A stretch of 64,000 bases of DNA from AP-15 sp963716115 (GTDB taxonomy: Bacteria; Pseudomonadota; Alphaproteobacteria; ATCC43930; CGMCC-115725), in NCBI GenBank assembly GCA_963716115.1, contig CAVQSZ010000006.1:434001-498000 (forward strand), written 5' to 3'. The position numbers and the translations under genes are program-made. Shown piece by piece: positions 47,400 to 55,843 of the stretch (positions are counted from its first letter, which is position 1; each line of letters starts with the position of its first letter). The notes under the pieces were generated by a model. It worked only from the letters and a program-made list of their open reading frames with translations. It was not told the origin of the DNA and made no database searches.

Positions 47400-47752
47400 C
47401 TTGGCCAGCATCGCCGCGTCCGACCACGGCGCGTTGCCAACAAAATGAAGCAAGGATTGATGCTTCGCCGCGACCTGCGCCGGTGCTGTCACCGCCGCCA
47501 TCGGTTCGACGCTCTTGCGCTCAATCGGCATCAACAGCCCCAGGCAATAATCATGCATCGGCTGGCGCCTATCGGCATGGCCCAGCACCATGCCGAGCAC
47601 CTCGACATAGGCCACAAATCGCGCGTCGCTCCCCTCACTCGATCCGCCATCCATTCCGGTCCCCCGATCCGGACGAAGATAGGCTAAAATACCACATCTT
47701 GCGGTTACCAACATATATAAATACACCATGTCGGATTTTGTGACTCAGTAGA

Positions 47753-47932
47753 CTAGCCGGTTTCGAGTCCGGCCCGCAGCATTGCGTTGGCTTCAATGAG
47801 GCCGAGGCGGCCGAGGCTAAATGCATATTTGGCTGCAAGAACGTGGGAGGTGACGCGGACAGCGACGGTCCGGAACGGTGCCGAGAAGGGCCCATCCCCT
47901 CGGTGCGCCAAGTCCAGTCTTCTGCCTACCAT
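47753..47932 (-). CDS. Small hypothetical protein
   Basis: 59 residues from ATG 47932 to TAG 47753-47755 (ending AKYAFSLGRLGLIEANAMLR and GLETG). It overlaps the stop of the upstream HTH-like gene by 7 bases and its own stop lies next to the IS701 end, so it may be translationally coupled or truncated by the insertion. I do not recognise a family. Confidence 0.3.
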   Translation of the reverse strand: MVGRRLDLAHRGDGPFSAPFRTVAVRVTSHVLAAKYAFSLGRLGLIEANAMLRAGLETG

Positions 47933-49152
47933 CTGGACGGCGTGAAGTGGTGATCATCATCGTCACCGAACAGATGCTCGGCGGCAAACCGGCCTTCAAT
48001 CGCTTGTCCCGAAAGTCGCGCTTCGCGCTTTGCCAAATGCTCCTTCGCCCAAACCAGAAAGGTCGATAGGCGCGGCGTCGGTTCGGCTGGAACCTCTGCC
48101 GTGAGCATGGCGACGAGGCGGCGTAGCCGATCGAGCTCGTCGAGTTCAACCAGAATAGCGCCAAGTCCGGCGGCTCGACGGTCTTCGATATGCTTGACGC
48201 GCGACGCCAGTTCGCATCGCCGCCGCTCTTCCTCGATCCTGCGCTGCTCTGCCTCTCGCTTGAGGCGTTGATCCGTCTTTGCGGCAGCGAGAACCGCGAG
48301 CCCCACCGCAATATCGCTCGCCAAGTTCTCGAGGCGCTGGACCTTAGCGTCGCGGAAGCTGCGCCGGGGTGCAACGCTCCCAAGGAGATAGACCTGCTCA
48401 AACTCGAATGAGAGTTGACCGGTTGGATGGAAATCCCATTCTGGAAAGCGCGGCCTGTCAAAAAATGTATTGTCCCATGAATTCCGTCGAGCAGCCAGGT
48501 CACGCTTTCGTTCCCAGGCCTCCTCCTTGGAACGCTCGGCATCGGTCAGAAGGTGCTTCTCGCGCCCAACCGTCTCCGCGATTGAGAAGTCGATGGCTTC
48601 GGTTTCGGATTTGAAATGCGCCCATCCGTCGTCCGCCACCAGTTCGAACCCCTGTAGCGATGCTGCGCGCACAACCCGTGGCAGGATAACCGCGAGACGG
48701 TCGATCGATGGCGATGCAACCTCGCACTTAATGAGCCCCGCGCCGTCGGCAGCGACGATGCCGACATCGGACGGTTTCGCCTTCCTGAGTTTTGCGAGTG
48801 TACGATCGACGATCGGGTGCGCCGGCGCAACCTGATCGTCACTGCCTTCAGATGCAAGGATACGCGCCTGCTCGCGCACGTTGGCGAGCACCGAGGATTC
48901 GCGACTGAGGTCGGCGTTTGCGATTGTGATTCTGTCAGCGGTCCCGGCCCTGGCCTCTGGCAACGGTATCTGCTTCACTTTCTTTCCTGCGGCCTTCTTC
49001 GCCCACCAGCCCAGCGGCGGATTGGGGATGCCGTGCTTTCTCCAGATTTTGTGAAGTGCGACATCGGAGATCGCGAACTCTTTCGCCAAGTGCGTCATCG
49101 GCTTGGACCAAACAAGCTCGTAAAATTGTTCGCGCGTGAAGACTCGGGCCAC
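47926..49152 (-). CDS. Hypothetical protein with N-terminal HTH-like domain
   Basis: 408 residues. The first ~60 (VFTREQFYELVWSKPMTHLA, FAISDVALHKIWRKHGIPNP, LGWWAKKAAGKKVK) look like a homeodomain-type helix-turn-helix followed by a basic patch. The middle is mixed; the C-terminal third is a long charged coiled coil (RLKREAEQRRIEEERRRCEL) ending in DDDDHHFTPSRW. Proteins with this layout are widespread but, to my knowledge, uncharacterised and common on islands. It stands alone between IS701 and the guaA-side boundary. Role unknown; DNA binding is inferred from the HTH only. Confidence 0.65.
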   Translation of the reverse strand: MARVFTREQFYELVWSKPMTHLAKEFAISDVALHKIWRKHGIPNPPLGWWAKKAAGKKVKQIPLPEARAGTADRITIANADLSRESSVLANVREQARILASEGSDDQVAPAHPIVDRTLAKLRKAKPSDVGIVAADGAGLIKCEVASPSIDRLAVILPRVVRAASLQGFELVADDGWAHFKSETEAIDFSIAETVGREKHLLTDAERSKEEAWERKRDLAARRNSWDNTFFDRPRFPEWDFHPTGQLSFEFEQVYLLGSVAPRRSFRDAKVQRLENLASDIAVGLAVLAAAKTDQRLKREAEQRRIEEERRRCELASRVKHIEDRRAAGLGAILVELDELDRLRRLVAMLTAEVPAEPTPRLSTFLVWAKEHLAKREARLSGQAIEGRFAAEHLFGDDDDHHFTPSRW

Positions 49153-49642
49153 GGTGATCCTTCCAGAACATACAAGTCGCCGAAGACGGTTGAAGGGCTG
49201 CTACCGCACGACATTCTAATGTATGCAACGTCCTCGCCACACTTAGCCGGCGGTGGATCACTCAACTCTATAGCCGAGCGCCCGATATCTAGATCGCCGC
49301 TTTGCCGCCATCCGCGCAAGAATGGGCACGAGGTCATCGACATAGTCATTACCCTCCCAATGCATTTTCCAGAACAAGCCGCCTTGCGGAAAAGACCGTC
49401 AGCGCTACGCGCTCTTTCTGACGGTCTTATGGTTTCAGCTGGCGTGCATTTCAGAAAAGACCGTCAGAAATACCGTCAATTTATCTGGTTATTGATAGCT
49501 CAAACCTGTTCGACACATACTTATTTCCTTTGTCTTTCAATCAGTTATGAGATCTGGCCATGGGACTAACGATGTAATCGGATCATCCTCATCGTTTATA
49601 ATATATTGAACTATATAGATAATTTGTAGTGGCCGTCACCCC
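49153..49642. other. Intergenic region beside the guaA 3' end
   Basis: 490 bases without a credible gene. It contains the 11-bp motif array at 49392-49467 and becomes A+T-rich from 49490 to 49630. I see no tRNA or integrase remnant. It is the junction between the accessory region and the core-like block. Confidence 0.5.
49392..49467. repeat. Three copies of AAGACCGTCAG (inverted plus direct)
   Basis: aagaccgtcag at 49392-49402, its inverse ctgacggtctt at 49419-49429, and a direct copy at 49457-49467 followed by a partial copy accgtcaa. The first pair frames a gcgctacgcgc palindrome, so it can form a hairpin. It could be a recombinase or regulator binding array, or a guaA-distal terminator; no run of T follows. 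Confidence 0.6.
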
Positions 49643-51190
49643 TCACTCCCACTCGATCGTCCCCGGCGGCTTTGAGGTGATGTCGTAGACGACGCGGTTG
49701 ATGCCGCGGACCTGGTTGATGATGCGGGTGGCGGCGCGGCCGAGAAAGTCGTGCGGAAACGGGAAATAGTCGGCGGTCATGCCGTCGGTCGAGGTCACCG
49801 CGCGCAGGGCGCAGACAAAATCGTAGGAGCGCGCGTCGCCCATGACGCCGACGCTGCGGACCGGCAGCAGCACGGCAAAGGCCTGCCAGATCGCGTCGTA
49901 GAGCCCGGCGTTGCGGATCTCGTCGATAAAGACCGCGTCGGCTTTGCGCAAAATCTCCAGCTTCTCCTGCGTGACCTCGCCTGGAATGCGGATCGCGAGG
50001 CCCGGGCCGGGAAACGGATGGCGCCCGACGAGCCGCTCGGGCAGGCCCAGCTCGCGGCCCAGCTCGCGCACCTCGTCCTTGAACAATTCGCGCAGCGGCT
50101 CGACCAATTTCAGCTTCATGCGCTCGGGCAGGCCGCCGACATTGTGGTGCGATTTGATCGTGGCCGAGGGGCCCCCGAAGGGGCTCACCAACTCGATCAC
50201 GTCGGGGTAGAGGGTGCCCTGCGCCAGGAACCCGACGCCGCCCAATTTCGACGCCTCCTCGTCGAAGACGTCGATAAAGGCGGCGCCGATCGCCTTGCGC
50301 TTCGCCTCCGGGTCGGTGACGCCGGCGAGCCTCTTAAGAAAGAGGCCGCCCGCGTCGCGATGTATGAGCGGAATGTTGTAGTGGCCGCGGAAGAGCTCGA
50401 CCACCTCCTCGGCCTCGCCGGCGCGCAACAGCCCGGTGTCGACAAAGATGCAGGTCAGCCGGTCGCCGATCGCCTCGTGCAGCAGGGCCGCGGCGACCGC
50501 GGAATCGACGCCGCCCGAAAGGCCGCAGACGACGCCGCCTTTTCCGACCCGGCGGCGGATGCGGTCGATCGCCTCGACCCGGAACCGCGCCATCGTCCAG
50601 TCGCCGCGGCAAAGGGCGACGCGATGGGTGAAGTTGCGTATGAGCTCGCCGCCCTGCGGCGTGTGCGCGACCTCGGGGTGGAAGAGGACGCCGTAGAAGC
50701 GCCGCTCGTCGTCGGCGATCGCGGCGTAGGGCGCGGCCTCGCTCGCCGCCACCGCGCAAAAGCCCGGCGGCAACGCGTCGACCCGGTCGCCATGGCTCAT
50801 CCACACCGGCTCGCGCGCGCCCTTCGGCCACAGCCCGTCGAACAGGCGGCACTCGCCGAGGATGTCGATCGAGGCGCGGCCGAACTCCTGATGGTCGCTG
50901 AGGGTGACCCGGCCGCCGAGCTGGGCGCACATCGTCTGCATGCCGTAGCAGATGCCGAGCACCGGCACGCCGAGCCCAAAGACGATTTCCGGCGCGCGCG
51001 GCGAGGCGCCCGCGGTCACCGAAGCCGGCCCGCCGGACAGGATGACCGCCGCCGGCGCAAATTCCCGCACCTCCTCCTCGGCGATCGTGAACGGGTGGAT
51101 CTCGCAATAAACGCCGCTCTCGCGCACCCGCCGCGCGATCAGCTGGGTGACCTGGCTGCCGAAATCGAGGATCAGGATACGGTCGGACAT
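49643..51190 (-). CDS. guaA: GMP synthase (glutamine-hydrolysing)
   Basis: 515 residues, the normal length. The glutamine amidotransferase domain has the nucleophile Cys81 in GICYGMQ and the His/Glu pair in LFHPEVAHT; the synthetase domain has the PP-loop GLSGGVDSAVAA; the dimerisation end reads KPPGTIEWE. The enzyme converts XMP to GMP with ATP and ammonia from glutamine. The gene is intact and marks the core side of the island. ATG 51190 lies within the end of the rsmB-like gene (19-base overlap), so both are probably cotranscribed. Confidence 0.97.
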   Translation of the reverse strand: MSDRILILDFGSQVTQLIARRVRESGVYCEIHPFTIAEEEVREFAPAAVILSGGPASVTAGASPRAPEIVFGLGVPVLGICYGMQTMCAQLGGRVTLSDHQEFGRASIDILGECRLFDGLWPKGAREPVWMSHGDRVDALPPGFCAVAASEAAPYAAIADDERRFYGVLFHPEVAHTPQGGELIRNFTHRVALCRGDWTMARFRVEAIDRIRRRVGKGGVVCGLSGGVDSAVAAALLHEAIGDRLTCIFVDTGLLRAGEAEEVVELFRGHYNIPLIHRDAGGLFLKRLAGVTDPEAKRKAIGAAFIDVFDEEASKLGGVGFLAQGTLYPDVIELVSPFGGPSATIKSHHNVGGLPERMKLKLVEPLRELFKDEVRELGRELGLPERLVGRHPFPGPGLAIRIPGEVTQEKLEILRKADAVFIDEIRNAGLYDAIWQAFAVLLPVRSVGVMGDARSYDFVCALRAVTSTDGMTADYFPFPHDFLGRAATRIINQVRGINRVVYDITSKPPGTIEWE

Positions 51191-52518
51191 GGCGGGTCGT
51201 CCTTGGCGGCGCTTTGCCGCCGCTCGAAAATGGCGATGAAGAAGCCGTCGGTGCCGTGCCGCGCCGGGGTCAGCCGCAGATAGGGCGCGCCGCCCGGCGG
51301 GTCGCCGCCGATCGTCTCGCTCCAGACCCGCGCGGCCGGCAGCGGCGCAAAATCGGGCGCGGCGGCGAGAAAGGCTTCGGCCTGGTCCTCGTCCTCCTCG
51401 CGCAGCAGCGAGCAGGTGACATAGACGAGGCGGCCGCCGGGGCGGACGAGACGCGCCGCGCTCAGCAGGATCTGCCGCTGGCGCTCCTGCAATTCGGCGA
51501 GGTCGGTGGGGCCGGAGCGCCATTTGGCGTCGGGGTTGCGCCGCCAGACCCCGGCGCCGAGGCAGGGCGCGTCGACCAGCACCCGGTCGAAGCCGCGCTG
51601 GTGCCGCTTGACCCATTTGTCGCGCTCGCTGATCAGAACCCGGCGCTCGACATTCTCGACCCCGGCGCGGCGCAGCCGGCGCGCCGCGCGCTCCAGCCGG
51701 CGGGAGGAGACATCGCAGGCGACGAGCTTGCCGCGATTGGCCATCTGGGCGGCCAACGCCAGGGTCTTGCCGCCCGCCCCGGCGCAGAAATCGACCACCC
51801 GCATGCCGGGCCGGGCGCCGGCGAGCAGGGCTGCGATCTGCGAGCCCTCGTCCTGCACGTCGAACAGCCCCTGCTTGAACGCGGCGAGGCCCGAGAGCGG
51901 CGCCCGGACGCGCAGCCGCAGCCCGATCGGCGACCAGCGCGTCGGCTCGGCGATGACCCCCTCGGCGGCCAGCGCGCGCCGCGCGGCTTCGCGGTCGCCC
52001 TTCAGCAGGTTGACGCGCAGATCAATCGGCGCTGCGGCGTTGAGCGCCGCCATCTCGCGTTCCAGCCCTGCGCCCAGCGCCCGGTCGAGATAGGGCTCGA
52101 GCCACTCCGGTAGGCCGTTCGCCACGGCGCGCGACATCTGCGGATGGCGCAAGGTGCGCGAGCCGAGGCCGCGCACCAGCCGCTCCTCGTCCCGGTCGAG
52201 CGGGGCCGGGCGAAAGCGGTCGCCGTCGCAGCAGGCCGCGACCGCCTCCGGCCGCCAGCCCTCGACCAGCACCAGGCCTGTGAGCACCCGACTGCGCGGC
52301 CCGATCGCCGCCGCCCCGCCGCCGAGCCGCGCGATCCACCAGTCGAGCGCCGCGCGGTGGCGCAGCACGGCATAGACATGGCCGGCAATCTGCGCCCGGT
52401 CCTTGGCGCCGATATAGCGCCGGCGCCGGAAATAGTCGGCGGCGGCATCATCGGCCGGATGGCCCTCGACCAGATCGAGGATGTCGATCGCCGCCGCCAC
52501 CTGCGCGCCCGGCGTCAC
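51172..52518 (-). CDS. rsmB: RsmB-type rRNA cytosine-C5 methyltransferase (NOL1/NOP2/Sun family)
   Basis: 448 residues. An N-terminal NusB-like helical part (ILDLVEGHPADDAAADYFRR, AVANGLPEWLEPYLDRALG) is followed by the methyltransferase core: FDVQDEGSQIAALLAGA, VVDFCAGAGGKTLALAA (SAM loop), VLVDAPCLGAGVWRRNPDAK (general Cys region) and VYVTCSLLREED (catalytic Cys). It would methylate a cytosine of 16S rRNA. The gene is intact and overlaps guaA by 19 bases. Confidence 0.87.
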   Translation of the reverse strand: MTPGAQVAAAIDILDLVEGHPADDAAADYFRRRRYIGAKDRAQIAGHVYAVLRHRAALDWWIARLGGGAAAIGPRSRVLTGLVLVEGWRPEAVAACCDGDRFRPAPLDRDEERLVRGLGSRTLRHPQMSRAVANGLPEWLEPYLDRALGAGLEREMAALNAAAPIDLRVNLLKGDREAARRALAAEGVIAEPTRWSPIGLRLRVRAPLSGLAAFKQGLFDVQDEGSQIAALLAGARPGMRVVDFCAGAGGKTLALAAQMANRGKLVACDVSSRRLERAARRLRRAGVENVERRVLISERDKWVKRHQRGFDRVLVDAPCLGAGVWRRNPDAKWRSGPTDLAELQERQRQILLSAARLVRPGGRLVYVTCSLLREEDEDQAEAFLAAAPDFAPLPAARVWSETIGGDPPGGAPYLRLTPARHGTDGFFIAIFERRQSAAKDDPPCPTVS

Positions 52519-52524
52519 CTCGCG

Positions 52525-53746
52525 CTACGCCCGCAGCGCCAGCGGGGCGGCCGCGGCCGAATCATCCGCAGCAGCCTCCGGAAACAGCAGCTCCTCATAG
52601 ACCGCGATCGTGCGGGCGCACATCGCCTCGCGGGTGAAATGCCCGGCGACGTGCGCCATCGCATTGCGAGCCAAAAGCGCGCGCTGGCGCGGGCTCAGCG
52701 ACAACGCCTCGCCGATCGCCGCGGCGAGCGCTGCGGGGTCGCGCGCCGGCGCGAGCCACCCGGTGACGCCCGGAATGATCGTCTCGCGCGCCCCGCCGTG
52801 GTCGGTGGCGACCGCCGGGCGCCCCATCGCCTGCGCCTCGACGATGACCCGGCCGAACCCCTCGGGACCGCTCGACGCGGAGACCACGACATCGGCCAGC
52901 ATGTAGGCGGCCGGCATGTCGCGGCAATCCTCGGCGATGCGAAAGAGGCCGCCGACACCGTGCTTCTCGATCGCGGCTTCCAGCTCGCGGCGAAAGCCGC
53001 GGCGCTGCTCGGGGCCGACCAGGACGCAGCAGATGTCGCGCCGGCCGAGCACGGCGACCGCCTCGATGAAATCGAGCCCGCCCTTCCAGCGCGTGAGCCG
53101 TCCAGGCAGCATCACCACCGGCGCGCCGTCCGGCAGCCGCCATTGCCGCGCCAGGCTGACGATCCGCTCGGCCCCGACCCGCTGCGGGTCGAAGAGGTCA
53201 AGGTCGACGCCGCGCGGGATCGTGCGCAGCCGGTCCGGGCCGACGCCGTAGACGCTGGCGGCATGCTCGGCGACAAAATCCGAGATCGCGATGACCCGCT
53301 CGCCCCGCGCCATGACCGAGTTGTACCAGCGCTTCAGCGCCGCGCTCGCGTCATAGGCGTTGTGGAAGGTGGTCACGAAGTGGCGGCCGGTGGCCCCTGC
53401 CGCCGACCATGCGCTCCACGCCGGGGCGCGGCTGCGGGCATGCACGATGTCGATCCCGAGACGGCGGATCAGCCGCGCCAGGACGCGCGCCGTTGCGGCG
53501 GATCGCGAGCGGGTTCTTCGACGCGAGCGGCAGGGTCAGGTGGGTGGCGCCGGAGCGCGCGACCTCGTGCTCCAGCGGGCCGCCGGCCGAGGCGACATAG
53601 GAGGCCCAGCCGGCGGCGGCGAGGGCGCCGGCGAGGTCGACCGCGCCGCGCTCGGCCCCGCCCGAGACCAGGCTCGGGAGGATCTGCAGCACCGCCGGCG
53701 CACGGCCTTCCGAGGCCGCCGGCGCGCTGCTATCGTCGAGGCTCAT
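52525..53746 (-). pseudogene. GT4-type glycosyltransferase, single frameshift
   Basis: The N-terminal frame (ATG 53746) gives VLQILPSLVSGGAERGAVDLA and LPLASKNPLAIRRN. After an extra base in a GC run near 53485 the next frame continues with ARSRAPAWSAW, RGERVIAISDFVAEH, LRTIPRGVDLDLFDP, VMLPGRLTRWKGGLDFIEAV and GPEGFGRVIVEAQAMGRPAVA, a standard GT4 donor domain with the E-x7-E element. Restored, it is about 406 residues and resembles LPS/exopolysaccharide transferases. The lesion may be an assembly indel. It is 7 bases downstream of the rsmB-like gene's ATG end and convergent with nothing. Confidence 0.78.
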
Positions 53747-53769
53747 TGCCCTTGCCGCCCGTTCACCGG

Positions 53770-54519
53770 ATGCCGTCCCCCGAGATTCTACCACGCCGCG
53801 ATGGCGCGACAATCGCCTACCGCCGGCTCGCCGGCAGGACGCCGGGGGTCGTCTTCCTCGGCGGCTTCCATTCCGACATGGCCGGGACCAAGGCGCTGTT
53901 CCTCGACGAATATTGCCGCCGCCGCGGCCATGCCTTCGTGCGCTTTGATCATTTCGGCCACGGGGCGTCGAGCGGCGATGTCGCGGACGGCACGATCGGC
54001 CGCTGGGCGCAGGATGCGACGGCGGTGCTCGACCGGCTGACCGAGGGGCCGCAGATCCTGGTCGGCTCGAGCATGGGCGGCTGGATCATGCTGCTGGCCG
54101 CGCTCGCCCGGCCGCGGCGGGCGCACGCGCTTGTCGGGATCGCCGCCGCGCCCGATTTCACCGAGGATCTGCTGTGGCCGCGGCTCGACCCGGCGCAGCG
54201 GCGCCGGCTGCGCGAGGCCGGCGAGGTGACCCTTCCCTCGGATTACGACCCGGCCGGCTACACCTGTCGCCTCGGCTTGATCGAGGACGGCAGGCGCCAT
54301 CTGCTGCTGCGCGCCCCGATCGCGATCGACTGTCCGGTCCGCCTGCTGCACGGCCTCGATGACGCGGCGGTCCCCTGGCAAACCAGCCTGCGCCTCGCCG
54401 AGCGGCTGACGAGCCGCGACGTAGCGCTGACCCTGGTCAAGAACGGCGATCACCGCCTCTCGGCCGGGCCCGACCTCGCCCGCCTCGCCGCGACGCTCGA
54501 CGCGCTGATCGAGGCCTGA
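53770..54519 (+). CDS. Alpha/beta hydrolase (ABHD10-like)
   Basis: 249 residues. VVFLGGFHSDMAGTKALF (oxyanion strand), FVRFDHFGHGASSGD, nucleophile elbow LVGSSMGGWIMLLAA, acid loop LLHGLDDAAVPW and catalytic His in KNGDHRLS complete the triad. The arrangement resembles ABHD10-type thioesterases; substrate unknown. ATG 53770 is divergent from the glycosyltransferase gene by 23 bases. Confidence 0.83.
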   Translation: MPSPEILPRRDGATIAYRRLAGRTPGVVFLGGFHSDMAGTKALFLDEYCRRRGHAFVRFDHFGHGASSGDVADGTIGRWAQDATAVLDRLTEGPQILVGSSMGGWIMLLAALARPRRAHALVGIAAAPDFTEDLLWPRLDPAQRRRLREAGEVTLPSDYDPAGYTCRLGLIEDGRRHLLLRAPIAIDCPVRLLHGLDDAAVPWQTSLRLAERLTSRDVALTLVKNGDHRLSAGPDLARLAATLDALIEA

Positions 54520-54528
54520 GCGGGCCCG

Positions 54529-55740
54529 TCACGCCGTCGAGCCGGGGCTTGGGCGGCCTTCGCGCGCCGGCCTGAGCGCCTCCGCCGCCGCCGCGACCGC
54601 GGGCGCCATCGCCTCGGCGACGGCCGCGTTGCCGGCCTCCGACAGATGATAGAGGTCGACGTAGACAGGATCGGCGCAGTCGTCGAAGAGCGCCGACAGG
54701 TCGACCGCATCCGCGGCCAGGGCCAGCTCGGGGCAGGCGCGGCGCTCGGCGACGATCGCCTCGTAGAGGCGCCGCCGCATCTGCGGGGTCTTGGTGTAGT
54801 CGTTTTCCCAGCGCGCTTCGTCAGCGGTCTTGAACCGTTTTGTCGTGATCGCCGGCTGCCAGAAGAAGATCGGCCGGAAGTCGTGCTCGCGGGCCAGCAG
54901 CCGTATCAGGCGCAGATTGGCCCGGTAGCAGGCGAGCACCGCGCGCGCGAGGCCGGGAATGTCGACCTGCGACAAGTCCGCCTCCGCCGCCGGCAGCGGC
55001 CCGCGCAAGGGCAGGCCGGTCAGCCGGCGCAGCCGGCGCAAGGTGCGCGGCGCCAGCGCCATCGCCGCCGCGACGACGAGGTCGCGGCGCCGCTCCGGGT
55101 GCAGCAGGTTGAACTCGGCGCGCCGGCGCGCTTCGTTGAAGAGCCGGTCGGCGCGGCCGGTCTGCTCGGCGCACGCCATCTCGTTGACGCCGTCCCAGAA
55201 GAGCGCGATGTCGATCCGCTCGCCGGCCTTCAGCAGCTGTTGCAGGGTAATCGCCTCCTGCGTGCTGTTGTGGCCGAGCTGGCCCCAATTGACGACCGCG
55301 ACGCGATGCCCGAGCGCGGCAAGGCGGCGGGCCAGCACGGCCGGGATCGTATGCTCGTCGCGCGCCCCCATCCCCATCATCGTCGAGCCGCCGAAGCACA
55401 GGATGCGGATCGCCCCGTCATCCGCGGCGTCCTCGCCGGGGGTCGGCCGCAGCCCGCGCTCGTCGAGGCTGACGTAGGCGCCGCGGAACGGGCGCTGCCA
55501 CCATTCGACATAGGGCTTCCAATCGACCCGCACGGCGCGGCGGAACTCGTCGAAATAGGCGACCGCCCATTGGGCGCCGGCATAGGCGTCGGCGGTCGCT
55601 GCGCTGTCGGGGCGGGTCGGGCGGCGGTAGCGCAGCCGCCGGCTCAAGCGCCGCCAGCCGTCGACGCCGAATTCGACCGCCACGACCGCCAGCAGCAGCA
55701 GCCCGACGACGCGCCACAGCGCATCGATGAACCGCAGCAT
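54529..55740 (-). CDS. Membrane-anchored SGNH/GDSL-like hydrolase
   Basis: 403 residues from ATG 55740. A hydrophobic N-terminal helix (VVGLLLLAVVAVEFGV) anchors it. The catalytic domain has the block I Ser in CFGGSTMMGMGA, block II-like NWGQLGHNS, block III-like FWDGVNEM and a C-terminal YVDLYHLSEAGNAAVAEA (Asp-x-x-His). Similar proteins act as esterases or acetyltransferase partners at the cell surface. A longer frame to 56274 is antisense to the fumarylacetoacetase gene and is rejected. Confidence 0.75.
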   Translation of the reverse strand: MLRFIDALWRVVGLLLLAVVAVEFGVDGWRRLSRRLRYRRPTRPDSAATADAYAGAQWAVAYFDEFRRAVRVDWKPYVEWWQRPFRGAYVSLDERGLRPTPGEDAADDGAIRILCFGGSTMMGMGARDEHTIPAVLARRLAALGHRVAVVNWGQLGHNSTQEAITLQQLLKAGERIDIALFWDGVNEMACAEQTGRADRLFNEARRRAEFNLLHPERRRDLVVAAAMALAPRTLRRLRRLTGLPLRGPLPAAEADLSQVDIPGLARAVLACYRANLRLIRLLAREHDFRPIFFWQPAITTKRFKTADEARWENDYTKTPQMRRRLYEAIVAERRACPELALAADAVDLSALFDDCADPVYVDLYHLSEAGNAAVAEAMAPAVAAAAEALRPAREGRPSPGSTA

Positions 55741-55843
55741 CAGGCCCCGCCCATCCCGAGCCCGGTCATTTTGCGCCTCGCCTTCCGCCGCCCAAACGCC
55801 GATGATCGGCCCCACCAGGGATCGCGAGCAAGAGGCCAGGGCG

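Larger units (their letters stand above)
46165..47654 (-). pseudogene. IS701-family transposase, disrupted by two palindromic insertions
   Basis: From ATG 47654 (MDGGSSEGSDARFVAYVEVL) through EAWIIDDTGFPKKGRHSVGV, MDAGYGNDTGLRTDIT, EEWLLIEWPEDEAGPIKYW and LRWRIERDYQELKQELGLG to the stop at 46165, the family is represented along nearly its whole length. Only two lesions are evident: 22 extra bases at 47378-47399 (between AMLAK and VTELVLP) and about 32 extra bases at 46681-46712 (between RVRP and HRDNLL). Both are palindromic. Without them the frame would be open. Confidence 0.82.
46166..47750 (-). mobile_element. IS701-family element (ends tentative)
   Basis: tactgcgtca at 46166-46175 and the reverse complement of tgactcagta at 47741-47750 (tactgagtca) differ by one base and bracket the transposase gene, so they may be the terminal inverted repeats. 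The stop codon overlaps the left one. The length (about 1.58 kb) suits IS701-type elements. Confidence 0.5.

Noticed and set aside
52144..53769. N-terminal extension of the alpha/beta hydrolase frame back to 52144
   Set aside because: It is antisense to the rsmB-like and glycosyltransferase genes, and hydrolase homology starts at ATG 53770.
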